A program made the position numbers and the translations under genes. The notes under the pieces are model-generated. The model worked only from the letters and a program-made list of their open reading frames with translations, did not search any database and had not been told where the DNA came from. A DNA stretch of 22,778 nucleotides from Euryarchaeota archaeon UBA602 (GTDB lineage Archaea > Thermoplasmatota > Poseidoniia > Poseidoniales > Thalassarchaeaceae): NCBI GenBank assembly GCA_002498455.1, contig DAHO01000059.1, positions 1 through 22,778 on the forward strand, in the 5' to 3' direction. Numbering within the stretch: position 1 is the stretch's first letter; the number at the start of each line of letters is the position of its first letter. Shown in pieces: positions 1-7,604 of the stretch.

Positions 1-801
1 AGCCTCTTCTTCGACTTCTTCTTGAGTCTCTTCTTCCACTTCCTTTTCAGCGGAATCCGTTGCTGATTTCCAGGTCTTTGCAGCTTCAGTCAGTTCGAGT
101 TCTTTCAAGAAACTATTTCCATCCTTATCGAACGTACTGGCGTGAGCAAGGAAGCCTTCACGGTCCGTGATTCGATAGGTTTTCATGACACGCTCAAGAA
201 CATGTTCAGTGTACCGCGGACCAGCATCTTTGCTTTCATCCGCCACTTCTTCTGTCTCTTCCTGAGTCTCTTCTTCGGCTTCTTCTTCTTCAACCTCATC
301 TACGGATTCTTCATCGGCCTCTTCCTCGGATTCACCAGGTTCAAGCACCTTCAACTCTGAAGGAGGTGTCCAGGGCATCGATAGTGCAGCAGCCAATTCC
401 GGATAAGATATCACACCGTCCTTATTGAGGTCGATTTGAATGAGGAATCGATCCAATTCATCCGCCCCTAAGAAGGCAAGATTACGAGACTTTAGGGCAG
501 ATTTGATTTCATCGGAAGTCAGAGTTTCATCAGAGTCAGTGTCAATGGAACCGAACAAATCGAGGATTGTCATATCCTCATCCTTCATCCAGGTAGAGAG
601 AGCTGTAATGAGATCGTCCATGACGAAGTGGACGCCACAATCTGGGCATGTTTTGCTATCAATAGGAACCAAGGAACCACAGGCACCACATTCTCCCATA
701 TCCTCCTGTGCCACACCTGAAAACGAGACCCCACATTTTGGACATGATTTTGAATCCAAGGGAATAATTGCTCTACAGGTCAATACGCCACATTCAGCCA
801 T
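1..801 (-). CDS. Double zinc-ribbon, EF-hand acidic protein (3' end beyond window)
   Basis: The reverse strand is open from ATG at 801 to the window edge (267 residues seen, C-terminus missing). Two zinc ribbons come first: Cys4/Cys9/Cys20/Cys23 and Cys38/Cys41/Cys52/Cys55, the second a regular CxxC pair. Two canonical EF-hand loops follow, D87-E98 (D-x-D-x-D-x-T-x-T-x-x-E) and D124-E135 (DLNKDGVISYPE), then a Glu-rich linker (about 155-192), then a third, looser loop D225-E236 inside a conserved 43-residue module, then more Glu-rich sequence. The domain pattern suggests a calcium- and zinc-binding protein, perhaps an interaction scaffold. No signal peptide is seen in the visible part. The start is the first ATG after an in-frame TGA; GTG/TTG codons about 8-19 codons upstream are alternatives. 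The same module occurs in the gene at the right edge of the window. Specific function unknown. Confidence 0.8.
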   Translation of the reverse strand, partial: MAECGVLTCRAIIPLDSKSCPKCGVSFSGVAQEDMGECGACGSLVPIDSKTCPDCGVHFVMDDLITALSTWMKDEDMTILDLFGSIDTDSDETLTSDEIKSALKSRNLAFLGADELDRFLIQIDLNKDGVISYPELAAALSMPWTPPSELKVLEPGESEEEADEESVDEVEEEEAEEETQEETEEVADESKDAGPRYTEHVLERVMKTYRITDREGFLAHASTFDKDGNSFLKELELTEAAKTWKSATDSAEKEVEEETQEEVEEEA

Positions 802-869
802 TTCGATATTATCATCGGAATTCACGTCGTCAGTCGTCAAGCCCACACCGATTGAACCACTCTTGGGAC

Positions 870-880
870 ACGATATAACA
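870..880. promoter_or_regulatory. TATA-like element between divergent genes
   Basis: The 110-bp gap between the zinc-ribbon gene (leftward) and the DUF835 gene (rightward) holds one AT-rich element, CGATATAACA, near 872-879. It lies about 36 bp before the ATG at 912, which would give a leader of roughly 9 nt. Read on the other strand it gives TGTTATATCG, which could serve the leftward gene with a leader of about 50 nt. The assignment rests on spacing only. Confidence 0.3.
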
Positions 881-911
881 GTTCAGTCGGTAACATGATG
901 GAAACATCGGA

Positions 912-1910
912 ATGTCGAATTGGAGTCATCCGCCTCCGAATGGGCTAAGTGCGGTCTCTATTTTGCACTCAATGATGACAAAGGCTCGCAGAGGAACACT
1001 GAGTCTGCCTTTGACTGGTAGAGTGTTCAGCGTCGTTACCGAAGAGCCGCGAGAACCACTGCACTGGTTGGCACTGCTTGAACATGAACTCTCGACCAAT
1101 GTGGTGATTTATTCGAGATTGTCACCACAACGTCTTGGACAACACATCAAATTGAATCGAATTGAATTCAAGTGGTTATCTGAAAACATGGATGCACATG
1201 CACTATCGCCGTCGCTTGAACGCATTCATCATGCCATCAGCACACGGATTTCAACAGACCAAGGTATCATTTGGGTAGACGGTGTTGAATACCTCATTCA
1301 CCGCCAAGGTTTTGATGCTTTTTTGTCGTTCACTCGCAGCCTAGCCGACGAGTTGTCCGGCACTGATTGGACCGTTCTTTTACCCTATTCACCACTGTCT
1401 CTCGAACCCACTGAGATCGCTCATTTGCGCCGCGAAGCCATTCCCTTCAGCATCCCTAAGTTTGGTTCGTCTGAGCCGGTTGCTGAGATCCTAGACGAGC
1501 CTCAAAAAGAGCCGGTAATCACAGAGGCGATTGCCCCGGAAATTGTGGAGCATGAAGAACCCCTACTGATTCCACCCACCGTAGACAAACTGAAACTGTT
1601 GAGTACAATTTCCAAGGCCTCCTTTACACCTGCAGTACTATCTCGACGTATTGAGCAATGGACGGATATGGGCTTTGATGTCTCTGAACTCGAATATGCG
1701 TTTCATGCAGACAAAGAGACGGGATACAGCTTGTATCAAGAGGTGGAAGAACGAATTCGACGGGCGGTTGAATGTGAGCGTCGAATCCAAATGATAGAGA
1801 TTCGAGGACATTTGGTTGAAGCCACGAAGATGCGATTCAGAATTATGCAATTGACTGGTCTTGATTCCATTGAAGCCAGATTGGACGAGTTGTTATCGGG
1901 TGCGATTTAG
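912..1910 (+). CDS. DUF835 domain protein with helical C-terminal region
   Basis: A 332-residue protein. Residues about 30-176 match the DUF835 pattern known mainly from archaea: an early beta strand region (LTGRVFSVVTEEPREPL), the strand IIWVDGVEYLI at 119-129, then a helix and the strand WTVLLPYSPLSLEPTE. This fold is P-loop-like, but I see no Walker A motif, so ATP binding is not claimed. Residues 190-225 are a Pro/Glu-rich linker. The C-terminal 110 residues are helical and charged and contain a 'W..MGFDVSELE' segment followed by an 'YxEVEERIRRAV' helix, a layout I associate with archaeal regulatory or scaffold proteins. There is no membrane segment. A later start at the Met-Met pair (residues 21-22) is possible. 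The gene diverges from the zinc-ribbon gene and is followed by the PIN gene on the same strand after 107 bp, a gap with no clear hairpin. Role unknown, possibly signalling. Confidence 0.75.
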   Translation: MSNWSHPPPNGLSAVSILHSMMTKARRGTLSLPLTGRVFSVVTEEPREPLHWLALLEHELSTNVVIYSRLSPQRLGQHIKLNRIEFKWLSENMDAHALSPSLERIHHAISTRISTDQGIIWVDGVEYLIHRQGFDAFLSFTRSLADELSGTDWTVLLPYSPLSLEPTEIAHLRREAIPFSIPKFGSSEPVAEILDEPQKEPVITEAIAPEIVEHEEPLLIPPTVDKLKLLSTISKASFTPAVLSRRIEQWTDMGFDVSELEYAFHADKETGYSLYQEVEERIRRAVECERRIQMIEIRGHLVEATKMRFRIMQLTGLDSIEARLDELLSGAI

Positions 1911-2017
1911 AGGGTTGAAGGGGCTTCTACCTCTCTAGGCCATCCAGGATACAGTCGAAGCCTACAATCAATATTCGATGAGGCAAAGACCAACTAGTAG
2001 GGTTCAGTGTCGTTAAC

Positions 2018-3937
2018 ATGGCTCCTGTTTGGGTGGTCGATTCGAATTGTTTCATTCACATTGCTTCAATGGCACCGGAAGGGTTCATTGATGATTTGAA
2101 GAAAATTCTAGATGGTAATTCAGGAAGTTTACACGTCACACCGGGTGTCCACGATGAAGTACGCAATGTCAGGTTTCAGCGATGGCATGGCAAGCCCAAT
2201 CTGCTCGAAGAAATGCGCGATGTTTTGTTGACAATACCTGTTGCCGAAGAAGAAGTTCGTGGCCTTGCCGAAAAAATCGGTGAAAAAGCGTCCCCTCAAG
2301 ATGTCGATTTGTCATTGATGGTATTGGCGAGTAAATTGGTTCATGAGGGTCGATCAGTCACCCTTGTCTCAGACGATTTTAAGATGACAACCACTGGAGA
2401 TCGAGTCAATCTGAACTTTGAAACATGCCCTCCTTCCACGTTTTTACAACGTCTCGCTGATTCCGGAACGAAAGCACAGCGCACCCGACTTCGCAGCCTA
2501 TCACGCCGTGTTAGGGCCGCCGAAATGCGATACGCAATCAGCCGGGCAGGTCAGTATGACGTCCAAGCGAAATTAACATGGATGGTGGATTCGCTCTTGG
2601 CCTCAAAACTGAATCTGAGCGATGTTTCTGAGGACACGTCGATTTCGGACGAACGAAAGTTGATTTCTGCACTAATCCGCTCGATTCGGGGTGAAAATGT
2701 CAAGAAATCGACCCTCAATAAATTGGGAAATCTACCCGAAATTTGCTCAGGTGTTTCGAAATTAGACGAGCACCTTTCCTCACTGACATCAGACGAGAGT
2801 TCAGACGATATCGCACAAGAGTATGAGAAGACGACTGCAGTACTGGCTGAAGTATTGGAAAGTACTGGGTTTGGCCTAGCACCACTCGATGAAGAAATGG
2901 CTGAACTTGCCCATCGGGCCATGGCAGGCTATCTCTATCGTATTGAATCGGCACTCGGAATGATATCCAAAATGTCGGGGAATCTCAGTATGGCTCGTTT
3001 GCACCTTTCGCGTGCCTTGCATTCTGCGACTCTAATCGACGATGTCGGCGCAGAAATGCGCGCCATGCATCAATTGGGTATGCTTTCGCTGGCAACCGAT
3101 GATTGGAACAAAGCCGCCATCCTGTTCGAAACATCAGATCGTCAATGCCAAACCATTGGTGGGAATCGAATTCCACACCTGGTTCTTTCTGGTATTTCTC
3201 GTCAACTCAATGGGGATGAAGATCTAGCGCTTTCCCACATGAAATCTGCAGCTTCGTTGGTGCAAGCAGACAAAGCCGCAGCCACCGATGTTCTCACAAG
3301 TATTGGCAATGGTTTGTTGACCGTAGATTGCCCCGGACTGGCCATTGAAGTGCTTGATGAGGCGATGGAATGTGCCATTGAAAGTGGCTTGAATGATCGA
3401 ATGGAAATGCTAGCTGAACTGCTTCTCTTGGCCAACACTGCGATCAGCAACCAAGAAGATGGAATTTACGACGATTTGAGGCAATTGCTGGATGGGCTGA
3501 ACGACATTGAAGAAGCATCGAGTGAAGAATTCTCGGCTCGTATTGCAGATATCGACAAGAAGGCCATTGAATTGTCAAAACCACTTGATGAAACCTGGAG
3601 TGAATGGCAACCGACGCATCGCCTATTGCCGGATAATGAACCACTCACAGTCCTACGAATAGATGAGGACGAAGGCGGTCGAATATTGGTCATCTCCCAC
3701 CACAATGAATTGGGAGCGATCGGATTGTGGTTGCCCGAAGGTGGAGTCCAGGCATCACCTGGAAATCTGATTCAAATTGAAGACAGTCGTGTCAAAGTTG
3801 CGCCACCGACAGACATCCTACGCGACATTCACAATATTCGCGGGATTGTCGCGATTGAAAATCCAGAGGCATTGTCATTCATCGTCAAAACGGATCAGAT
3901 ACTGGATGATGATGATGAAAATGAATTGTCGGCATGA
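2018..3937 (+). CDS. PIN-domain protein fused to TPR-like helical repeats
   Basis: A 639-residue protein. The N-terminal ~150 residues form a PIN nuclease-like domain. The acidic residues usually needed for Mg2+/Mn2+-dependent RNase activity are recognisable: D8 (VVDSN), E47 (VHDEV), D95/D97 (QDVDLSL) and D119/D120 (LVSDDF). Residues about 170-290 are charged helices. Residues about 290-470 are helical-hairpin repeats of TPR type (for example the segments with ARLHLSRAL and AAILFETS). The last ~80 residues form a small beta-rich domain followed by an acidic tail (DDDDENE). VapC toxins are only about 130 residues and lack such an extension, and no antitoxin gene is adjacent, so a plain VapBC module is unlikely. 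An RNA-processing or quality-control nuclease, or an RNase in a conflict system, are options. It ends 38 bp from the convergent end of the candidate immunity gene. Confidence 0.8.
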   Translation: MAPVWVVDSNCFIHIASMAPEGFIDDLKKILDGNSGSLHVTPGVHDEVRNVRFQRWHGKPNLLEEMRDVLLTIPVAEEEVRGLAEKIGEKASPQDVDLSLMVLASKLVHEGRSVTLVSDDFKMTTTGDRVNLNFETCPPSTFLQRLADSGTKAQRTRLRSLSRRVRAAEMRYAISRAGQYDVQAKLTWMVDSLLASKLNLSDVSEDTSISDERKLISALIRSIRGENVKKSTLNKLGNLPEICSGVSKLDEHLSSLTSDESSDDIAQEYEKTTAVLAEVLESTGFGLAPLDEEMAELAHRAMAGYLYRIESALGMISKMSGNLSMARLHLSRALHSATLIDDVGAEMRAMHQLGMLSLATDDWNKAAILFETSDRQCQTIGGNRIPHLVLSGISRQLNGDEDLALSHMKSAASLVQADKAAATDVLTSIGNGLLTVDCPGLAIEVLDEAMECAIESGLNDRMEMLAELLLLANTAISNQEDGIYDDLRQLLDGLNDIEEASSEEFSARIADIDKKAIELSKPLDETWSEWQPTHRLLPDNEPLTVLRIDEDEGGRILVISHHNELGAIGLWLPEGGVQASPGNLIQIEDSRVKVAPPTDILRDIHNIRGIVAIENPEALSFIVKTDQILDDDDENELSA

Positions 3938-3975
3938 ACAATTCAATGGTACCAACTGAATATTGTGCTAGATTT

Positions 3976-4572
3976 CTATGCGAAACAGGCAATCAACGCA
4001 GCAACACGAGCTTGGCTGCTCTCAGGAATATCGCCCTCGAATCCAAACGATGTCAACACCACACGCCCGATGTCTTCATCTTCAGCGAGTTCAAGAAGGT
4101 GGGGCCAAAGCACCTCCTTTGCTTGGTCTTTATTCCCGTTGTGGAACAGGTGTGCGGCAGCGATTAAGCGGGTCGGTATCGTGTCAATCTTACCCAATCC
4201 AGTTGCATCATCTTGCAAGGCCAAAGCGCATACTTCTGAAAGCAATTGAAAAGATGGTTCCGAGGTGATTTCATACGCTTTGTAGGCCAACTCAACGACC
4301 TTCTCTAGATTGGTGCTATTCTCCTGACTGTTGATCGCAAGTTTTGCATACACTGTGGCAGTCGATTTGTAAGCCTCAAGCGTTTGCGGTTGCATTTCAT
4401 CACCGTGGTTTCTCATGAAACACCTGAGTTCTTCAAAGGCCACTTCAAAATTCATCTCGCCCGAACTTGAAAGTTCGTCTCTCTTGCACTCTCTCATAGG
4501 AATGAAGGGGAGTTCTACGCCTGCCATGATCAAGGAAATTGGTACTTTGACCACCACCCAATCCTCAATCAT
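3976..4572 (-). CDS. Candidate immunity protein for the upstream toxin-like gene
   Basis: A 198-residue protein without a family I recognise. It has no signal peptide or membrane segment. The first ~40 residues are mixed, and residues about 42-198 look all-helical, with amphipathic helices spaced like TPR/HEAT-type hairpins (segments AYKSTATVYAKLA, KVVELAYKAYEI, RLIAAAHLFHNG, AKEVLWPHLLELAEDED). Its ATG shares one base with the TGA of the 963-codon gene upstream (TGATG), and a strong Shine-Dalgarno GAGGTG sits 7 nt before it, so the two products are probably made together. Position, size, acidity and tight coupling are what is known for immunity proteins of polymorphic toxins; that is the inference. 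It could instead be an accessory or chaperone of the large protein. Strand switch follows: the PIN gene converges on it with 38 bp between the stops. Confidence 0.7.
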   Translation of the reverse strand: MIEDWVVVKVPISLIMAGVELPFIPMRECKRDELSSSGEMNFEVAFEELRCFMRNHGDEMQPQTLEAYKSTATVYAKLAINSQENSTNLEKVVELAYKAYEITSEPSFQLLSEVCALALQDDATGLGKIDTIPTRLIAAAHLFHNGNKDQAKEVLWPHLLELAEDEDIGRVVLTSFGFEGDIPESSQARVAALIACFA

Positions 4573-7463
4573 CAGATACCACCTCTATGGAAACGGACAG
4601 CCTCTTCAAACATCTTCGTACGGTCGGCGAGCATGTTGTTGAATTCATTGATATTGGCAAAACCAGCGTCCTCTATCATCATCTCGATTTCAACCGGAGA
4701 TTTTACACCCGCTCCATACGGGTTCTCCTGCAGCTTTTTCATCTCATCGAGGATGGGGTATTTCTTTGAATTCAATTTCGAATAACTAGAATGTTTGAGC
4801 AAATGGTGGTTTGGATTTAATCTTCGTAATTCATTCGCCAGTGGCTGGAATCGCGTGGACTGCTGTTTCGACATGTTTCTGATACCCTCAAAGGTGTTGT
4901 CTTCTAAGCCACCGCCGGTAGAACCTTTGTTGTTCCAATGGTTTCCTTTGTATGCCATGGTGTCGCCCAGTAATTCTGAATCGTCCGATATTTTCCCCTC
5001 AAGGATGGCCTGGCCTTCTTTTTGACTTCGTCCGTAAGCTTCGCTGTGTTTTGCATCCGTAACCATTTGGTCTTGATTCTTGGCGAAGGTTGCGGGGTCT
5101 TCATCGTACCCATGTTCCTTCGCCTTGGAGTGCTTGTGGTAACTCTTGTCATAGGTCGGACGTATCTCTCTGTGATCGATATCAGACAACAAACGTTTGC
5201 CGTTTTTATCGGGCTTGACGACCCGATAAGTGATGTCTCGGTCTGAACCAATTTTGATTGCCCCCACAGGGTTGGTCGATTCAACCGTCCGAAATTCTGC
5301 GCCAGTTTTTGGATTTCGCCAGACCTTTCCGGTGCTGGTTAGGAACGGCCCCTCCATTTCACCAAGGTCAAAGCGCTTTTGTGCGTAGGCACGCACATCA
5401 CCGTCAACCTTCGCATGCAATTCATCCGTGTGTTTTTGGTAGGCCATTTTTTGGTCATTCGTGAGTTTCCTGTTCAAGTGATTCATAGCCACTTTGTTGC
5501 GTTTACTCGCAATCATTTGTTTCCCGATGGCTTTCGGATCACCGCTATCAAGGGCCTCACCAACTTTTTGCACCAACTTTTCACTCTCAATTTGGTGTTG
5601 TTTCCACGCTTCCTTTCTCTGCTCAGCATTCTCCTTGGTCAGTTTCGGACGGTCTTCGATGACCTCCGGGATTTTCTTGACCTCTGAAGCACCTTTGGTA
5701 GAATGGACAACGGGTCCTTGCTCAACCTTTCCAAATTTCTTCACGTCGTCTGCAGTGTCAAGACCGCTGCCCAAATCAGCGGCTTTCTGTGCGTCCTTGG
5801 CCGCATCAACCTTTTTTGTTTGCACGAGTTTTGCCGCAACCTTGGCGCCCTTCGTGGCCCCCCCGGACATCAAGGTCGTAGCTGCATCAAGCAAAGCCGT
5901 ACCCATCGATGTGAATCGTTCACTGAGTGATTTATTAGGATCCAAACCGTCTTCAATATCACCGATAGGAGTGAACATTTTCATCGTTTCAACAGGATTT
6001 TCGTACATATATTCAGCGGCATTACCAACTACCTCAGCAGCCTTTTTACCGACCGATTTAATGTCATCGGCATCCATTTTGTTCACGATGTAATCGCTGC
6101 CCTTGACAATGTCTTCCGCTGAGCCTTTTGCAAAATCTTTGTAAAACTGGGGGTCGCTTGCCAATCTTGCTCCTTCCTCCACCATATCGACGGCACTTTT
6201 AGCGGAGTTGATCACGTCTTTTTCGAGTCCCTTGATGTCCTTCTTGACCCCATCTATGAAATCTTTGGCAAATTCAGAATCGGTTGCCAATTGATGTGCA
6301 TCTTTAGCCAAGTTCACAACACCGGCGGCGAGTCCCTTGATGCCACTTGATACTCCATCCACGATACGACCAAAGAAACTGGTTTCGACCACTTTAACTT
6401 CACCCCGGACTTCAGGGTTGAGGTCGGCGATTACAGCGTCTACGTCAAACTCGTCCTCAGTTTTTGCCTCATTCTTTTGTGCTTCCTTCGCCTTCTTTTG
6501 GCGTTCTTTGGCTTCCTTTTTCTTGACCTTTGCTTCAGTCATTTTGGCTTTGTCCTTCTTTTTCTTCGCCTTGACCAGAGCCCTAGCCCCCACCGCACCA
6601 GCGATGATGCCGAATTGACCAATTGTTTCCCCCGTCTCACCCGAAGGATCGGGCTGCGATTCGAAAGGATCTCCCATGACGACTTTTGCCAGAGGTTTCA
6701 CCAGCGGGTTGTTCAGAAGGGAAAAATCTTCATCACTTGAAGAGCAGTTTGTTTGATGGGTTGCCCCAACCGTGCTGTTGGTTTCGTTCGTACCAAACAT
6801 CGTGCTGTTTGTCGTAGCATTTGATCCGGTTGTGCAGTTGTCCCAGTGGGTTTCCAGGGATATGGCTTCCCAACTCCCTTCACATCCATATTCGTCCGCC
6901 CATCCCCCGGAAGCTTTCATCTCCCAATCCTCCGGATTTGTCTTCCATAGTGTATCCCAAACCGTTCCAAACCATGTCCCATTGTTTTCAAACCCGCTGG
7001 CGGTTCCATTCGTAATGTATCCACTCTCGTTCACTTTGGCGGATATTTGGTACCCCCATCCATCTTCGTCAACGACAGTACCACTCACTCTCTCTCCATA
7101 GATACGCATTTTGATCACAGCCCCCCCACAGGCAATGACATCTCCGTTTGGCAATGTTTGGAAGGCGACCGTAATGCTGTTGTTTTGTTCATCAAAGAGT
7201 TCTTCAATTTCCCCATAAGGGGTGGCATTGCCTTCGTATGTCCCGTCCCAAGGCCCCATAGGCTCATCGAATACCACGCTCTCAAGATCCCAATACCAAT
7301 CCGTAATCACCGGTATAGACGCCCCGTGCTCGATGGATTCATCGATGCCAAACGTCAATACCGAACCAATGATAAACAAAAATAAACTTGCAGACAAGGT
7401 ACCTGTGAGGACGGTATGTCGAAAGAAATCCAAGAGACTTTGGTCCGACTCATCGGAATCCAT
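4572..7463 (-). CDS. Membrane-anchored polymorphic-toxin-like protein
   Basis: A 963-residue modular protein. Residues 11-40 are a hydrophobic signal-anchor. Residues 41-280 form an ectodomain with aromatic/Gly-rich beta segments, four Cys (112, 194, 210, 240) and eleven N-x-S/T sequons, clustered at 209-240. A short hydrophobic stretch (about 282-298) is followed by a very basic Lys/Ala/Glu helix (299-334). Residues 360-460 contain tandem helical repeats, and 495-550 resemble the pre-toxin linkers of bacterial polymorphic toxins (TPIGDIEDG...SLSERF...GGATKGAK). Residues about 705-963 are a polar, His/Lys-rich terminal domain with GSDRDITYR at 739-747 and several His (764, 776, 778, 784). I infer an export-and-kill protein whose C-terminus is the toxic domain; toxin family not identified. 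The next gene overlaps by one base and fits an immunity gene. No Shine-Dalgarno is seen; an AT-rich element 23-35 nt upstream fits a leaderless transcript. A structural surface protein is the main alternative. Confidence 0.75.
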   Translation of the reverse strand: MDSDESDQSLLDFFRHTVLTGTLSASLFLFIIGSVLTFGIDESIEHGASIPVITDWYWDLESVVFDEPMGPWDGTYEGNATPYGEIEELFDEQNNSITVAFQTLPNGDVIACGGAVIKMRIYGERVSGTVVDEDGWGYQISAKVNESGYITNGTASGFENNGTWFGTVWDTLWKTNPEDWEMKASGGWADEYGCEGSWEAISLETHWDNCTTGSNATTNSTMFGTNETNSTVGATHQTNCSSSDEDFSLLNNPLVKPLAKVVMGDPFESQPDPSGETGETIGQFGIIAGAVGARALVKAKKKKDKAKMTEAKVKKKEAKERQKKAKEAQKNEAKTEDEFDVDAVIADLNPEVRGEVKVVETSFFGRIVDGVSSGIKGLAAGVVNLAKDAHQLATDSEFAKDFIDGVKKDIKGLEKDVINSAKSAVDMVEEGARLASDPQFYKDFAKGSAEDIVKGSDYIVNKMDADDIKSVGKKAAEVVGNAAEYMYENPVETMKMFTPIGDIEDGLDPNKSLSERFTSMGTALLDAATTLMSGGATKGAKVAAKLVQTKKVDAAKDAQKAADLGSGLDTADDVKKFGKVEQGPVVHSTKGASEVKKIPEVIEDRPKLTKENAEQRKEAWKQHQIESEKLVQKVGEALDSGDPKAIGKQMIASKRNKVAMNHLNRKLTNDQKMAYQKHTDELHAKVDGDVRAYAQKRFDLGEMEGPFLTSTGKVWRNPKTGAEFRTVESTNPVGAIKIGSDRDITYRVVKPDKNGKRLLSDIDHREIRPTYDKSYHKHSKAKEHGYDEDPATFAKNQDQMVTDAKHSEAYGRSQKEGQAILEGKISDDSELLGDTMAYKGNHWNNKGSTGGGLEDNTFEGIRNMSKQQSTRFQPLANELRRLNPNHHLLKHSSYSKLNSKKYPILDEMKKLQENPYGAGVKSPVEIEMMIEDAGFANINEFNNMLADRTKMFEEAVRFHRGGI
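4580..4585 (-). promoter_or_regulatory. Shine-Dalgarno of the candidate immunity gene
   Basis: GAGGTG on the minus strand, 7 nt before the ATG at 4572. It lies inside the last codons of the upstream toxin-like gene and supports translational coupling. Confidence 0.7.
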
Positions 7464-7489
7464 AGCAAGTCGGCATCTCGGATGCGAAT

Positions 7490-7509
7490 AATATTTGACA
7501 TCAAATATT
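7490..7509. promoter_or_regulatory. Perfect 9-bp inverted repeat, candidate operator
   Basis: Arms AATATTTGA (7490-7498) and TCAAATATT (7501-7509), with a 2-bp centre CA. It lies 27-46 bp before the ATG of the toxin-like gene, on top of that gene's only AT-rich promoter-like sequence, and also upstream of the divergent small gene. A dimeric repressor bound here would block TBP/TFB access. The repeat is seen directly; the operator role is inferred. Confidence 0.5.
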
Positions 7510-7577
7510 TACAATGCAGATAGCATGTCTATTTCAATGGAACAATAGTGAACAACAGTTTTGGCCTTGATATAGGC

Positions 7578-7584
7578 TATAAGG
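7578..7584 (+). promoter_or_regulatory. TATA-like element for the small gene at 7605
   Basis: TATAAGG is centred about 24 bp before the ATG at 7605, the spacing expected for a leaderless archaeal transcript. It is the reason to prefer that ATG over the upstream GTG at 7548. Confidence 0.35.
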
Positions 7585-7604
7585 CGAATGTTCGACGCAA
7601 AATC

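Noticed and set aside
1..330. CTTCTTC-type trinucleotide repeats as a possible microsatellite or mobile-element edge
   Set aside because: They encode the Glu-rich linkers of the minus-strand protein, with varied third bases, so they are coding low complexity.
142..898. Plus-strand reading frames at 142-360 and 440-898
   Set aside because: They are antisense to the zinc-ribbon/EF-hand gene, whose minus-strand frame has clear motifs. The plus-strand translations are Ser- or Phe-rich without domain features.
1911..2017. Possible hairpin GGCTTC...GAAGCC as a terminator between the DUF835 and PIN genes
   Set aside because: The stem is only 6 bp with a loop of over 25 nt, and no T-run follows.
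2018..2470. A VapBC toxin-antitoxin operon based on the PIN domain
   Set aside because: The protein is 639 residues and no small antitoxin gene precedes it; the 107-bp gap upstream has no frame of that kind.
3934..4268. Three overlapping plus-strand frames after the PIN gene
   Set aside because: They are antisense to the candidate immunity gene, which has a Shine-Dalgarno site and stop/start coupling.
5494..6093. A 199-codon plus-strand frame inside the toxin-like gene
   Set aside because: It is a shadow of the Lys/Ala-rich minus-strand coding sequence and has no start signal or domain.
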